Assembly: GCA_015680685.1 (NCBI GenBank)
Contig: MNCI01009017.1
Coordinates: 341,654 to 405,653, forward strand
Length of the DNA stretch: 64,000 nt
Source: Gnetum montanum
Lineage: Eukaryota > Streptophyta > Gnetopsida > Gnetales > Gnetaceae
Direction of reading: 5' to 3'
This document shows positions 32,697 through 46,128 of this stretch, piece by piece; the stretch's first letter is position 1, and every line of letters starts with the position of its first letter. The translations under genes were made by a program, and so were the position numbers. The notes under the pieces were generated by a model. It was not told the origin of the DNA, made no database searches, and was given only the letters and a program-made list of their open reading frames with translations.

Positions 32697-33117
32697 AACC
32701 TCAACCTATGGAGTCTATGGGTCCCATAGGAAATTAATGGTTGATGGAAGTTAAGAACCAAAACCTAGAAGATTCTACCAAAGAATTCAAGCATGTCAGA
32801 TAAAGACATTGAATCAAAAACATGGACATCAATAGTGAGGTGAGTTATGGATAGCATAGATGGATGATGGAGAAGGTGGAATGGAATTCTGAATTGAGGT
32901 CATAAGAAATCCCTTGTGGATTTTGTGTTTAAATGACTTGAGAAGATCCATTGTTAGTCTAAACTAGAATCAACCACTTTCAGTGACTTCGTATCACCAC
33001 TCCAAGACCAATCCATCCCCTCAAGACACAAGAGTGCTTCCATAGAATAACCACCATTCCATAATAAGAAGAAAAGAGAAGCAGGAAGTGAGAGAGGACC
33101 AGAGTTAAAGGGGACCT

Positions 33118-33204
33118 TCAGGCATAGGTAACATGTTTTTCTAGTTCCATAACTAGTGCTTGTAGCCCATTTATTTGTTTAAGGGGTGTGCTTTGAATTC
33201 CCAT
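33118..33204 (-). CDS. Conserved 28-aa small ORF of the 3' module (E copy)
   Basis: Minus-strand ATG at 33204 to TGA at 33118, 28 codons plus stop, fully open. It begins MGIQSTPLK and contains NGLQALVMELEKHVTYA just before the stop. It is the same length, codon for codon, as the C copy (46129-46215) and follows an A-rich tract as in C and H. No known family. It lies about 0.8 kb behind integrase and about 0.5 kb before the stem-loop. Confidence 0.5.
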   Translation of the reverse strand: MGIQSTPLKQINGLQALVMELEKHVTYA

Positions 33205-33979
33205 AATGTTTTTTTATTTTTTTTATTTTATTTTTTTCTTTTTGGATGGGAACCAAACCATGCAAAGACTTTTTTAACTTCCTGTTATTGGTTGACATGA
33301 AATAGTAAGAAGTCTATGAAAGCACTCATGCACTCAAGCAAGTAGAAGAGTACAAAGAATATTGAGTTCCCTTGGAGTCACATCCTATACAAACCTTTGA
33401 ATCCTTTCCAATTCTAGAAACTACCAAGGTCATAAATTTATTAAAATTTTATTTAATTAAAGGGACCTCAAACTTCCAAAACAAGAAAAACCATAGAGTT
33501 TGTGGATGGGTGGATGTCATAGACTCACTACTTATTCCATGAAAAAGAAACCATGACTTAGCCATTGGAACAAAAATTTAGAAATAGAAATCAGACATTA
33601 GCAAACAAAACATTAAGCACAAACCACAATTAGTAATAGCTATAGCACCACTATGTCTTGTTGGCATAAAACATGTTTATTAACAAAAATTAGAAAATCA
33701 CACTAAAAATAAAGTAAAATATATAAGAAAGTGTAAAATATTCAAGAAAAATTTAAATGTACTAATAATGATGTAAAATAATAAAATTTTTTTAAAAAAT
33801 CAAAAAGGTGTAAAATAAACAAATTCCATGGACAAAAATGTGTAAAACAAAAAATTAGAAAAACTAACTAGCCATGTATATGATTGGCATGGATGGCCAT
33901 CTCCCCCATGCTTGAGTTGAAAGGATGAGATTCAAAAAGTTAAGTGTGGTTTCCCATTCATTGAGGTATTTGTTGCATT

Positions 33980-35299
33980 GGCTTTCTTTGGCTTGTGGAA
34001 AGACTTTATCTATTGGATGTTGACCAACTACTTTTTGTTTGGGCTTTCAAGTTTGTATATGATCAGGGCCCTAGAAGGAAAGGTTTCATCAATTATATAA
34101 GGCCCTTCCCATAATTTTTGAAGCTTGGTTTTTTTGAGGTATGTGTGTGGGATTCCAATAGAGAACCTTATCTCTTGGTTGAAATTTTACTTCCCATATT
34201 CTAAAATAATGACATTGCTTGTTGAATGCCTTCTACAATTCATTCAAAGGTAGGGCTACTAATTAATTTTTGTTTAACAAATTTAGGTTGATTAATCTTT
34301 TTTTTTGTACTACAATTACATCAAGATCTAGGTCACAGGTTGTTGAGAGTGTATAGAGCTTAGATTGAATTGGAAGTGTTGGAAGTTTTTTGTACACTAG
34401 CTCATAGGGAGAGTAGCCAATAGGGAGTTTCCATGTTGAGTGGTAGGCCTAAAGGGCATTGTTGAGTTTTGTGATCCAGTCTCTCCTATATTTGCTAATA
34501 GTTCTTGTTAGAATCTTTGTAATCTCCCTATTAGTCACCTCTGTTTAACCATGGGCTTGGGGGTGATAGGGTGTTGTTAATTTATGTTCAACTATTGTGC
34601 ATTGCATGAGTTTTCAAAAAGTGGCATCTATAAAATAGGTTCCATTGTCAGAAATTAGTGCACATGGCATCCCAAACCTATTCACATTATTTTGTTGTAC
34701 AAATCGAGTAGCAGTGGATGATGTATAGTTAGTGATGTTACTACTTCTACCCATTTGGTATAGTGGTCAACGACAATGATAATATATGCCTTCCCATTGG
34801 ACATGGGTGTGATGGGACCCATGAAATTTATTCTCCATATATCAAAGGATTCCAGTGATTGAATCCACTATTGAGAACCCTCCATTCATGCAATCATCTC
34901 ACCATCTTGTTGATAGCATTCATAGGATTGGACAAACTGCTGGGCATCCTTGAAGATTGTGGGCAAATAGTATCCTACCATCAATATTTTTATGGCTGTG
35001 CATCTCCCAACATAGTGGACCCCACAAGGATCCTCATGGACATCCTGGAGACTGTGCAATTAATTTACATTAGGTACACACTAGTGAATTAGGCCATTAG
35101 CACACACCTTGTAAAGGTGTCCATTTATTTCCATGAAGTGCTTAGCCTAATGAGGAAACTATTGTTTCTTCCTATGGTCCAAATCTTGTGGCATCTCCTA
35201 AGTGAGAAGATAAGTAAGGTTGCCATCATACCATTTTGGTTTTGCAGGTATTTGTTCATTTATTATAGTGGCAAAGAGGAGTTCATTGGGAAATTAATT
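33980..35299 (-). pseudogene. Integrase of element E
   Basis: Minus-strand remnant. Core: FDIWRINFMGPITPMSNGKAY (about 34835-34775), where the first catalytic Asp of the usual DFMG is Asn, then YTKWVEVVT; ALISDNGTYF (about 34660) keeps the second Asp; HPQAHG-TE follows. C-terminal part: RDKVLYWNPTHIP and a GPYIIDETFP-like block (about 34130-34070). Frameshifts separate these blocks. The enzyme would insert the cDNA; this copy is dead. Confidence 0.75.
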
Positions 35300-36089
35300 A
35301 GAGAGTAGACTTTGATGCAATTTTTTATCCCATTGTAACTAAGACAAGTGATCAGTGATCACATTCTTAGTCTTTTTATAATCTACCATTGTAAGATGAA
35401 ATTTATACAAGATGAGCAACCATTGTATGATAGAGGGACTCATCATTGGCTTGTTCATGAGGAAGTAGATGGCACTGTGATGAGTGTGCACAAACACTTT
35501 ATATCCAAGTATGCAGTGCCTGAACGTTTATAGAGGACACACCATTGTCATCAATTCTTTTTGCATGGTGGTGTAATTTAGTTGTACATCCACAATGCTT
35601 CAACTTGTGTAGTGGATGTAATAGGGAAATTTCTTATCATCTAATTGTATAAGCATAGCTCCCAAGGTGTAGTTAGATGCATCCATCATGATGTGGAATG
35701 TTCTGGACCAATTAGGTGCTTATAGAATTGGAATCTCTACAAGATTTTGTTTGAGTTTCTAGAATTCATTTTCACATTCCTTAGTCTAGATGAAGGAAAC
35801 ATCTTTCTTTGTCAATTTGACCAATGGTTTTATGATCTTAGAGAAATTCTTTATGAATCACTAGTAGTAACTAGTGTATCTAAGGAATGATCAAACATCT
35901 TTGATGGATTTTGGTTGACGGGTGATTCCTTGGATGATCCTTATCTCAGTCTACCTTGATTGGTTCTTACAAAATTTGGTGCTCCAATACAATGGCCTCT
36001 TGGATCATGAGATGGCTCTTTTTCCAATTGAGTTGCAAGTTTATTTTTACACATATTTTTAGTACTTGCTCAAGGTGGTCCAAGGGTTA
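35300..36089 (-). pseudogene. RNase H region of element E
   Basis: Minus strand. PNWSRTFHIMMDASNYTLGAMLIQLDDKKFPYYIHYTS (quoted in parts: DASNYTLGAMLIQLDD and FPYYIHYTS) at about 35730-35610, then LNYTTMQKELMTMV. This is the RT-linked RNase H domain of gypsy elements. Interrupted by stops. Confidence 0.7.
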
Positions 36090-36563
36090 CTAGAAGGTAG
36101 TACCATAATTGGAGAAGTCATCCATGAAGACTTCCATTGTGCTACCTATTATTTGTTGAAAGATACTTAAGACTAGACATTGAAAAGTGGTAGGAGCATT
36201 GCACAGACCAAAAGGAAGCTTGTGATATGCAAAGGTTTCCCAAGGACTTGTGAATGTTGTTCTGGCTTGATCTTTTGGTGTAATTTGGATTTGGTTATAC
36301 CCACTATAACCATTCAAAAAACTATAATAGAAATTCCTAGATATGGTGCCCAACACCTGATGAATGAATGAAAACAAAAAATGATCTTTGAATGTTGCCA
36401 TGTTTAATAGCTTGAAGTTAATACAAACATGCCATTTACCACCTCTCTTTGGCACTATGACAAGTGAACTAACCCACTCGCTATCCACAATGGGGTAGAT
36501 GAACCTTGCCTTAAGGAGCTGTTCAATCTCCTCTCTGATAATTTGCTTCATTTTTGGGTTCAA
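36090..36563 (-). pseudogene. Reverse transcriptase of element E
   Basis: 157-codon open stretch of gypsy RT: EEIEQLLKARFIYPI near the start, WVSSLVIVPKRGGKWHVCINF, GYSGYNQIQI, LPFGLCNAPTTFQ and the catalytic VFMDDFSNY close to the end. The catalytic YxDD-type motif (here FMDD) is preserved. The frame then shifts (VFMDDFSNYGTTF stop). Of all pol pieces in the window this is the longest intact one. The protein would copy element RNA into DNA in the particle. Confidence 0.9.
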
Positions 36564-37809
36564 CTACCATTGTAATTGCCTCGGCTTCATGGATGAATTA
36601 GTGTAAATGCGATGCTAGCATATCCATGGATCAATTCTAGTGAGTTCAAGATATGACCAAGAAAATGCTATTGGCCATTTGTTGACCACTATCAATAGTT
36701 TTGCTTTTTGTTTAGGATCTAGTTTGGCATTAAGTATGACTGACTTGCCATTTTTTAAGAGTGTATATTCTAGGTTGGTAGGGAGAGTTTTTAACTCTAG
36801 GGATCTTGTTTAAAATTCTCATGAATCTACAACTCTCGTCAATTGGTATTAGCATTTTAATTATCAGAGAGTTGGCTATGAACTTATTCTAGTCGATTCA
36901 TGCCTACAACATAAGCACATGTTAGGCTCTTAATAGGCTCCATGCATATTGTGTTGCTATCAGAATCAGCAGTCAGCCATTGGGTGTCCTCTTATTTTGT
37001 GGTTCCTGTGTATAGATACCTTTGAATATCTACTTCATGTGCACATTGCTTTCATGTAGAAATAGATGCTTGTTTCACGAACTAGAGCTTTTGCATGTAA
37101 TTGCATCCTATATCACTCTATGTGATGCATGGAACTTGTCTCTTCTTGATCTTTTGAAATGAATTTTCCTTTGATATCTATAAGGAAATGATCATTCTTA
37201 CATCAATAGTGCTTAACCATGTGTTTTCCATAATGAATGGGAAATCCCCCTTGCAGTTTTCAACCTTAATTACTAGGAAATTGGTAGGATAAGATCACCC
37301 ACAAATAGTGGTCATAATGTTTTCGGCTAGTCCCAATGGAATAGTGATGGATTGGTCTACTAATTCCAATTTACTATTGCTCTTATTGAGAGGTGACAAG
37401 CTTTAGGAAATATACATCTCATGAGAAATCAAGTTCACACTGAAACTAGAATCAAGAAGAGCTTTACATGGTTCATTTCCAACAATATATAAATAGATAA
37501 GGGGAGTTCCAAGGTCAACTAATTTTTTGGGAAGGTTGCCAACCCAGATCCAATTGGATATAGCATGGGTGAGCATAAAAATATGGATTTTGGATGGAAT
37601 TTGATTTGAAGGGGACTTGATGGAATGGTTTGTAGAGGATGAAGTAGGAGTAGAATGATTAGCTGCCTGAATTTATGAGGGCTTGATAGGACTGTTGGGT
37701 TGGAAGAATGGTCTTTTACGAGCACGAGGTTCTAAACCCCTTAGTTGATGAATTGGTTATAAATTGATGGCCCTAGTAGCATTGTGTTGCTATGGCTAAG
37801 TTGGAAGTT
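36564..37809 (-). other. Protease/linker region of element E
   Basis: Between gag and RT on the minus strand. Broken frames are present, and I could not place a protease DTG/DSG motif with confidence. Confidence 0.4.
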
Positions 37810-40034
37810 TATATTTCATGGATGGAGTAGGTGGTAGTTGTGTTGAGAGTGGAGGAAAAAGTGCAAAATAGGAGGAGGATAAGGATAAAATGTGGCATCC
37901 CTCCTTGAATGTGGAGAGTGATCTTTGTAGTATTCGAGAGGATGGTAGTGATGTTGGAAAGGAGAAACATGATCAGAAGAGTCACATGGAGATAAGGGTT
38001 GCTGGATGTAATACCCATAAGGATTTGGTTACTTGTAAGGGTACTGCTACCTTGATGGTGACATCTTCCATGACTGTGGTTGGTGCCACTGTTGATATTA
38101 CTTGTATAGTTGTAGTGGAGATCCACTTAGATAATATTGTTGTTGTTGATGGAACTACCTGGGATTACCTTGAGGATAAGGTAACCTTCTGGGTGCTTGC
38201 CTTCTTGTTGGTCATGGATTTAGAGCATACAACCTAGATCCTTATAAGTGTGACATAATGTGGTAACATATTTTAGGATGTTCATATTAGTAGATGTCAC
38301 ATCCACCATCATCATCTGACTTAGTTTCTACAACTTCATCTATTACAACAATTTTGACCTTACCCGTTTGGTAGGTATGCTTAGCTTCTTTTCACCTTCT
38401 ATGGCTATTATCACTACCCTACTCTCTTGATTCTTTGGTGATTTTTAGAGTAGTTTGGAATTTTTTCATCCAATGAATCTCACATTTTATCCATATTAGT
38501 CAAAATTCTAGACATATATTTTTGAATCTATAAGGTTTTCTTATTTACCATGTCATCAAGAGGTTATTCCTCCTTATTGTCACAAAATTAAACCTCCCTT
38601 TTTCAGATGGAAGGATCCTTGTTGTATTCCTCTACACTTTCACGTTTCCTTAAATTTTCTTCTTCTTTTGCCACTTGCTTAGTTAGCCTTTGGATATGAT
38701 GGGCTTTGAGTTTGGATAGTCTCCCTTGGGCATAGGTCCCAAGAGTTCTCCTTGTTTCTGATCTAAGTCCATCTATGATATGGTGAAGCTATTCTTGCTA
38801 AGAATAATCATGGCTAGGGCAACGATGTATGAAAGAATAGTATTTGCCCATGGCAGCATCCAAGGATTCATGATTTTCTTACTTTCATCCTTGGATCTAC
38901 CTTCTCAAATTAGACACTATGGAGTACATCTAATACTTATCATTAAATAGCTCTAGCATTGTACTCCACCTACAAATGGATTTTGGCTCCAAGGACTGGT
39001 ACTAGCTTTCTGCTTCTTTGATGAGTGTTTTGGAAAATAGCTTTAGTTTGTGCCAATTTTTTTGATATTTTGTAAGGAATAGGCATCGTGAAAAGCTTGA
39101 ATATGTGTTTGTGGATTTGAGTTATATCCCCCCTCAAATTTGGGAATATTGTTCATACCAAGTCATCTAATCTGACTATCTTTCTCATTCCTAGTTAGAA
39201 TTTTTACAGCCTCTACAATATTTAGCATGCTTTGAGTTTCCAACAAAGTCTCATCATCATCATTATCTCATTATTGTTAATGATTTCCTTTGTTACCCCT
39301 TCGATCATTATGGGCCTAACGATCATCATTATTATCCTGCTACTCACCTCCATCACGGTTGTTCCTTCTGCAGTGTTTATCAGAATGAAAAGAGGAAGAA
39401 AAAGATGTAGATGAAGAGGCTGAATAGGGATAAGGACTACCACCACCATGGTATCTATCAACTCCCCTTTGGTTATCATAGCTAGATTAATTAGTTTTCC
39501 TATCCTCTTGACACTTGTCCGAGCCCCTACCTTGACTACCATCTTTAGTTGAACTTGGATTGTTGATAGTGGATCATAGATTTAGGATGCACCTCCATCA
39601 TTAGTAACAAGGGGTGGAGAATTTTCATGTTGAAAGCTCCCAAAGAAAGTGTCCTCATTATTGTCTTGGTTAAGCAAGAACAAGGGATTGGTGAATTGTT
39701 TCCCCTTCACAAACTCATGGTGCTTCTCTTGGTGTTGACCTCTCTTGCATTGTGTTTTAGTTGGATGGTAGTCTCGATAGTCATAATCATGCACAGTGTA
39801 CTCCTCCTGAAGATCTTGAATGCCCAACTTCTTAAGAGTTTGAAGTAGCATCATAGGCACAAATTGATCAGGAGGCATTACAATGTTGCCTTTCATATCA
39901 TGTCATCGTAGTTGTTCATCTTGATGGAGGATGAAGGTGAAGTTAGGCACATACTCATCTGGATGAGTATATACCACCTTGCATTCTTGAGGAATTGGTG
40001 ATTTAGTATCATCGCACCTATGAGAAAAAGACAT
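37810..40034 (-). pseudogene. gag of element E
   Basis: Starts at the minus-strand ATG at 40034 (MSFSHRCDD). Contains HPDEYVPNFTFILHQDEQL, then GNIVMPPDQFVPMMLLQTLKKLGI (in the 104-codon frame 39582-39896), a charged middle with many stops, and a Ser/Thr/His/Pro-rich C-terminus (37809-38126). The order agrees with H and C. Confidence 0.72.
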
Positions 40035-40170
40035 TTTGTAATATAAATAAAATATCAGTATGATTATGTGATTATATTATTTGAGAATGATTTTTGACCT
40101 TAGGGTTCATCCAATGATGTTAATGATGTTCACTAAATCCAGATAGCGCACATTTCAAACAAAGAGAATT

Positions 40171-40187
40171 CCTAATAACAACACTAA
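40171..40187 (-). other. Primer-binding site of element E
   Basis: Minus strand TTAGTGTTGTTATTAGG adjoins the LTR; a strongly transition-decayed tRNA-Asp type site. Confidence 0.5.
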
Positions 40188-41194
40188 TGATGAGCGATCA
40201 AAGTACCCCTACATCCAGCCATATGAATCATGAAGCATTCACGCATGATTTAGTTAAATTCGATGGGCTCTATGTCTTCTAGCACACTAGTCTTCTAGAA
40301 AGTGAACTTTGTCCTAATAGTCATTCATTGTCTTCTCAATTACACTTGTGATGCATAAAGGTATTGTTAAGTGTAATCGAGACATATGGTTTTTATTATT
40401 TTATGTTTATGCTCTTGATGCTTAAAATAGAGAATTTAACTATTTTAATAACTAATTTAATTTAACTAATTAACTAATCTCTAACTAGTCTTAACATAAG
40501 CATTTGGTTCGACTTTCTATACACGTCTTGAACCCATGTATCCACTACTATGATTACCAAGTGCTATGCTACTAGGTGAACCAAGCAACAACGTTGCTAG
40601 GATTACCAAGTGAATATGTGTTTACGCTCAAAGTGGTCATACTTCTGTGTTTAATTTATTTAGTTTAATTAATTAAATAATCACTTAAATTATAATTTAG
40701 CTTAATTAATTACATAATTAATGAAATAATAAATTCATAAATGAATCATTAATATATTACAAGTGCCATAAGGTTTAATCAATAGGCTCATCTTTATTGC
40801 TGTTCACATTGGTTTTTTTAGGTACAATATTGCTTGAATAAGGATCTATACACTTTCTGACTCCTATTGCAGGCACTTAGAGAAATATTCTAACTCTCAA
40901 ATGAATAAACTACAAGAGCTTTGCTACAACTATGATAAGAATTCCCATAAACATGGCTAATGAGCATGTATTTATAGACTTTATTCAAGAGCTATGTTGA
41001 TGAGGCCCCATAGACGTAGGAAATGCTATGTCAATGTGACCTCATCAACAGGGTCCCATAGACACAACAAATTCTACATCAATGTGGCCCCATTCATAGG
41101 GCAACACCATGTAGATGGGGCTACGTTGATGGGGCCCCATCAACAAGGCCATGTTAATGGGGGTCCATTGACATGACACAACAATGATTCATCA
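40188..41194 (-). mobile_element. 5' LTR of element E
   Basis: 1007 bp, partner of 27695-28676. The U3 start holds a degenerate tandem repeat of about 20 bp (catgttgatggggccc-like, 40990-41180), which creates a meaningless 60-codon frame on the plus strand. Confidence 0.9.
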
Positions 41195-41680
41195 CAAGGG
41201 ATACTATTCTATAATGTTACACTTAGAAGAATCAAGAGTATATGATTTATATCCAAAATTTGCAAAAAAGCAACCACCTAGGAAATTGCATTATCTATAA
41301 GGAAATTATTGGTAGCAATTCCATCAACCATAGTATCATCTAAGTGAATTGCCACCTCAACCTTAGGATTATTATCAATAATAAAAAATTCATAGTCATT
41401 GGGGATGCCACCACCAAGGTAGTAGTATCCTTATCATTATTCAGATCCATATAGTTATTATTTTTAATAAACTATATCTCTTGATAACTTTGCAAGCCAT
41501 ATTTCCTTCTTTCATTTCTATTATCCTTTAGAATATCATAGAACACCCACTCAATGAGCTGAATCTCCTTTCACTTATCCTTTTCATTATCCACCATCTC
41601 ACTCTACATGTCCCAATATCACTTCTTTACCACCTGCACTGCCTATGCAAGGGGAAATTTTATTATAGCCTCAATAATGC
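41195..41680 (+). pseudogene. gag C-terminus of element C
   Basis: Resumes after element E with the same order as H (gggatactattct.. against gggatatttcct..). Tyr/Pro/His-rich residues such as YPYHYSDPYSYYF; many stops. Confidence 0.6.
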
Positions 41681-42345
41681 AATGCAATGAGAGATATAAA
41701 TTTATAGCTGGGTAATAGAGTGGTTCTAAGCGTAAGCCTCAAAAATGACTTTCTTCAAACCTAATAGTTTGCCAAAAGTATCATAGACATCTATGACTAA
41801 TGAGTTACCTTCAAACCAAAGATTCCAAAAGATACATATTGTAATGTTGATTCATGTAGTTACAAATTAGATTAAAGTAGGACACCTTTCTAAGAAAATA
41901 TCTAATTATGGAAGTCTCCTAATTTACTTATAGATTGCGTGAAATGATCCATGCAAAGCTCTATTTGACTTAGATTATAGGGTAAACTTAATGTCTAAAG
42001 AAATGTATAGAATCAAGAACTTATCTCCACTCAAGAAATGAAATATCAAATTAGAGCTTGCTAATCAATCCATCAGTATTTCCTTGGTATTGGTGAAGTA
42101 TATTATGACCATCACTTGTGTATGGTCTTATCTATTAGATTTCCTAGTAATCTATGTGGATAATTGTAAGGGGGACTTTTCTAATATTATGGAAAGGGCT
42201 TGGGTTAGCATAATTGATGCCAAGATGAGGATCAAAGACATTTCCTAGGAAATTCTAAAAAGGAAAATTTGAAAAAGTAGAGAAGTAGGTTTCATGCATC
42301 ACAAACAACGACATGGGTTTCCATTACATGTAAAAAATATGGACC
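41681..42345 (+). other. gag-pol linker of element C
   Basis: Decayed sequence between gag and pol. A protease is expected here but I cannot recognise one. Confidence 0.35.
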
Positions 42346-45300
42346 ATGAAAAGTACATTTATGATAGCATGTGCTAAGTATATTAAAACTTCCAACATTC
42401 AAAAGTGCTTGTATGTAACAACCACAAAACAAGAAGGTACCCAATGGTTGATAATAGATGATGAATCTAATTCAACAATATGCATGGATCCAGTTGAGCT
42501 CCTTACAAGTGCTTATATTTATAAAATGGATGAAATGGAGAAAATTTAGAACCAACTCTTTTAGAAAAAGGTAGAACTAGATGAGGAAGAGTTGGAAATT
42601 CTTGAAGATTTTAAATAAGATCCTCTTGAATTAAAATCTTTGCTGACAAACATTGGAATATATTTTTTGTGATAATGGTAAGCTAGTAATCATCAATGCT
42701 AGTCTCATTGAAGAATAGATATGAAAGCTACTAAAATTTGTGAACAAATGAACAATAGCTTTTTCCTAATATAATAATGAATTGACTAGAATAGATCCAT
42801 GAATGTACCAACATCAAATCTATATAGACTTCACCATCAAACCAAAGAGGTAGTCACAAAGATGGTGAAATCCCAAGCTAAAATATGTTATCAAAGATGA
42901 AGTTGAGAAAATTCTTAAACCAAGATTCATCTATCCTATGTTAGATAGTGAATGGGTAAGTCCACTCATTATTATGCTAAAGAAAGGAGAATAGTGGAAG
43001 ATCTGTATAGACTTCTAGCACATTCAAATATCATTTTCTATTATTACTTGTGGACCAATTGTTGGATACAATTGTAAGATACGATTACTACAATTTTCTA
43101 GATGGATATAGTGGCTATAACAAAATTCAAATCACACTAGAAGACTAGGCCAAGACAACTTTACCAGTCCTTGGGAGAATTTTGCATATAAAAAGATGTC
43201 CTTTGATCTTTGTAATGCTTATGTGACTTTCTAGGACTTAGTCCTAATCATCTTTTAGTAGCATATTGGTAGTGGTATGGAGGTCTTCATGAATGAATTC
43301 TTCACCTATGATGCTAATTTTGAATAAGCATTGGATCATCTTAAGTAGATATTAAAAGGTTTTATGGAGATAAATCTATGGCTCAACTTGTAGAAAAGCC
43401 ACTTGATGGTCTGAGATGACATTGTATTGGGGCATAGACTCTTAGGAAAAGGAATAGAGGTGGAGTTTTAAAAAGTAAGGGTCATCCAAAAAATAACTAG
43501 ATAACCTCAAACTATTAAAGATGTTAGGTCATTCCATGGCCATACTAGTTACTATAGGTGCTTCATTGAAGATTTCTCTAGAATTGTCAAACCATTGGTA
43601 GAACTGACAAAGAAAAATGCAATCTTTGAATGGACCAGGGAATGCAAGCAAGAATTTTAATACTTAAAGCATAAGCTCATAGAGACACTATTCCTATGCA
43701 TACCATATTGATCTAGATTGTTTCATATCATGACAAGTGCATCTAACTATGCTTTGTGATAAATGATTACATAAATGGATGATCAAAAACATTAATATTA
43801 TATCCATTATGTAAGCAAAAGTATTGTGGGTGCATAGCTCAACTATACCACCACTAAAAACGAACTTATGGTAGTGGCATATGCATTTGAAAAATTCAAG
43901 CACTATGTGCTTGGATACCCAATTTGTATGCACATGAACCATAGTGCAATCTAATTCTTGATGAACAAACCAGTGATAAGCCTTTGTGTTATATGTTGGT
44001 TGGTATTTTACAAAAAGTTGATCTTACCATGGTGGATAGGAAATGGATTGAGAATGTATTTGTTGATAATTTTTCTTACTTAAGATGGGATAAAAATAAG
44101 GATGAAGAACCTTTATTTGATAAATTTCTATATAAACTCCCCTTTGCTAAGGCCATTGAAGTTCAAGCACCAAAGGTTACCAATTGGTATGATGACTACT
44201 TCTCATATCTACTCACACAAGAGACTACTATAGAATGGGATGATAAGAAGAAATAATAATTTCTTTACTAGGTCAAATATTATATGAAAATTAAGGTTAA
44301 CCTCTACAAGGTTTATGTCGATGGTCTAGTACGATGGTGTGTACCTAATGTAGATTAGTTATGAGTTGTTCAAGATACTCACGAAGGTCCTTGTGGGGTT
44401 CATTATGCAAGAAGTAAGACATCCATAAAAATCCTCATGGTAACATACTTTTGGCTAATCATATTTAGGGATGCTCATCATTTCTTCCATTCATGTGAAA
44501 GATGTTAGCGAGATGTAGAAATGATGACTAGAATGGAAGGGTTTCAATAATAAATCTAACCACTAGAGACTTTTAACCTTTGGAGTATTGACTTCATGGG
44601 ATCCATCAACTCCATGTTCAATGGAAAGGTCTACATCATAGTTACTATTAACTACTTTACGAAGTGGGTTGAAGTTGTAATCATATTTGGCTATACATCT
44701 ACCACTACAACTTGATTCATTCAACAATAGGTGGTAAATAGGTTTGGTGTTTCTCGTGCACTAATTTAAATAATGGGACATATTTTACAAGGTTTATTTT
44801 TTACAAATTCATGTAACACTTAGGGATGTAACATAAGCTTATAATCCCCTACCATCCCAAAGCCAATGGTCAATCTGAGGTCACAAATAGAGAGATCATA
44901 AGAATCTTAATGTGAATCATGAGTAGATATAGGAAAGATTGGAGCACCAAACTCAATGATACCCTTTGGGGTTATCACTTAACATTGAAACTCCCTATGA
45001 GTTAGTGTATGGAAAATTAGTTAAACTTCTAATCCAAGCCAAACTCCATACACTCATAGGTACCTATGAACTTAACCTAGATATTAACTTGGTACAAAAG
45101 AATGTCTTATGATACTCAATGTGCTAGATGAAAATTGATGAGTAGCTCTAATAATAAATGAAGTGCATAAGGCACACAAAAAGTAATGTAATGATACATG
45201 GATAAGAAAAGTTATATTCCAACCTAGAGATAAGGTTCTTTATTGATATCCCATGCATGTGTCATAACGAACTAAGTTTCAAACATTGTGGAAGGTCCTT

Positions 45301-45470
45301 ACATTATTCAACCAATTTTTCCTTTTGGGGCCATGAAAATTTACCACCCAACAAGCCCTCACAAGTACATATTAATTAATGTTCAAAAACTTAAATCATT
45401 TCTAGAATTCCATGTAACCAATAGCAACACTAATACCTCTGATAATGGACAAACATGCTTTATTTTTTGA
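42346..45470 (+). pseudogene. pol of element C (RT, RNase H, integrase)
   Basis: Plus-strand polymerase in many short frames. The pre-RT segment at 42346-42549 contains QEGTQWLIIDDE. RT: KPRFIYPMLDSEWVSPLII (about 42920), FTSPWENFAYKKMSFDLCNA, and the active site as VFMNEF (about 43280), both acids of FMDD altered. RNase H: HYYIH-type block and NELMVVAYAFEKFKHYVLGYP (about 43865-43920). Integrase: zinc-finger remnant HYARSKTSIKILMVTYFW with CERC (about 44400-44510), SIDFMGS with the first catalytic Asp (about 44590), YFTKWVEVV, and the C-terminal EGPYIIQPIFPFGAMKIY (45290-45345). The order is that of Ty3/gypsy elements. Closest relatives in the window are N and E. Confidence 0.85.
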
Positions 45471-46128
45471 ATATCCTTCCTTTAACTTAGTCATGGGGAG
45501 ATATCCATATATCATAAATCTTGATGAGGATATAGGATTTGGACTTATTTTTTGTTTTCCAATGTTCTTTTTACATTTTTAATTTTCTTAAATATTTTAT
45601 GGATTATTTTATATTTTTTTCTTTTCTTTGTTATTTTCTTCTTGTTTGCATTAATATTATTTAGAATCTTAGACTTTGTTCCATTGCTACTGCAAAATTT
45701 TGGAAATGTTTGAATGTAGCTATCAAACTTTTGATTAGTTTACAATAGGCCAATTTTGTTATTGGATTATGTTCTCTATTAGAAATCTATCATTTTTCTT
45801 GTGGTATTAGGTAGTAAACTCATGGCATTGATCCATTTTATCCATTTCATATGAAGTTTGCATTATGGAACCATGAAGGTTCTTTCACATTCAAAATAAA
45901 AAGCAACACATGATCTTGTTATCCAAAAAACTGGGAAGGGACCAAATAGGAATGGAAAAGGATGTGATCTTAAGGGGATTTGATATGTTCTTGTCTCAAC
46001 TTCCTTCTTAGGTCTATGATTTCTCATTGGTATACCATCACTTTGATTGTTGACTATAAATGGAAGCATGTCTTTGCATGGTGTGGTTACCATTTAAAAA
46101 AACATAAAAACAAAAAAAAAAGAAAGTA
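45471..46128 (+). other. 3' module of C, spacer before the small ORF
   Basis: No frame; ends in a strongly A-rich tract (46095-46128) just before the small ORF, as in H and E. Confidence 0.4.

Larger units (their letters stand above)
27695..41194 (-). mobile_element. Gypsy element E, complete length (13.5 kb)
   Basis: Minus-oriented element with exact 5-bp duplication caagg (27690-27694, 41195-41199), inserted in gag of C. LTRs are about 1.0 kb. Order on the minus strand: 5' LTR, PBS, gag (from 40034), protease/linker region, RT (36563-36090), RNase H, integrase, small ORF (33204), stem-loop (about 32690), extra ORF (31765 to about 28870), PPT, 3' LTR. It is the most complete copy in the window; RT keeps its FMDD motif. 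It is still inactive because of many stops. Confidence 0.92.

Noticed and set aside
37890-38237. 115-codon plus-strand open frame
   Set aside because: Antisense to the gag C-terminus of element E; composition reflects that sequence.
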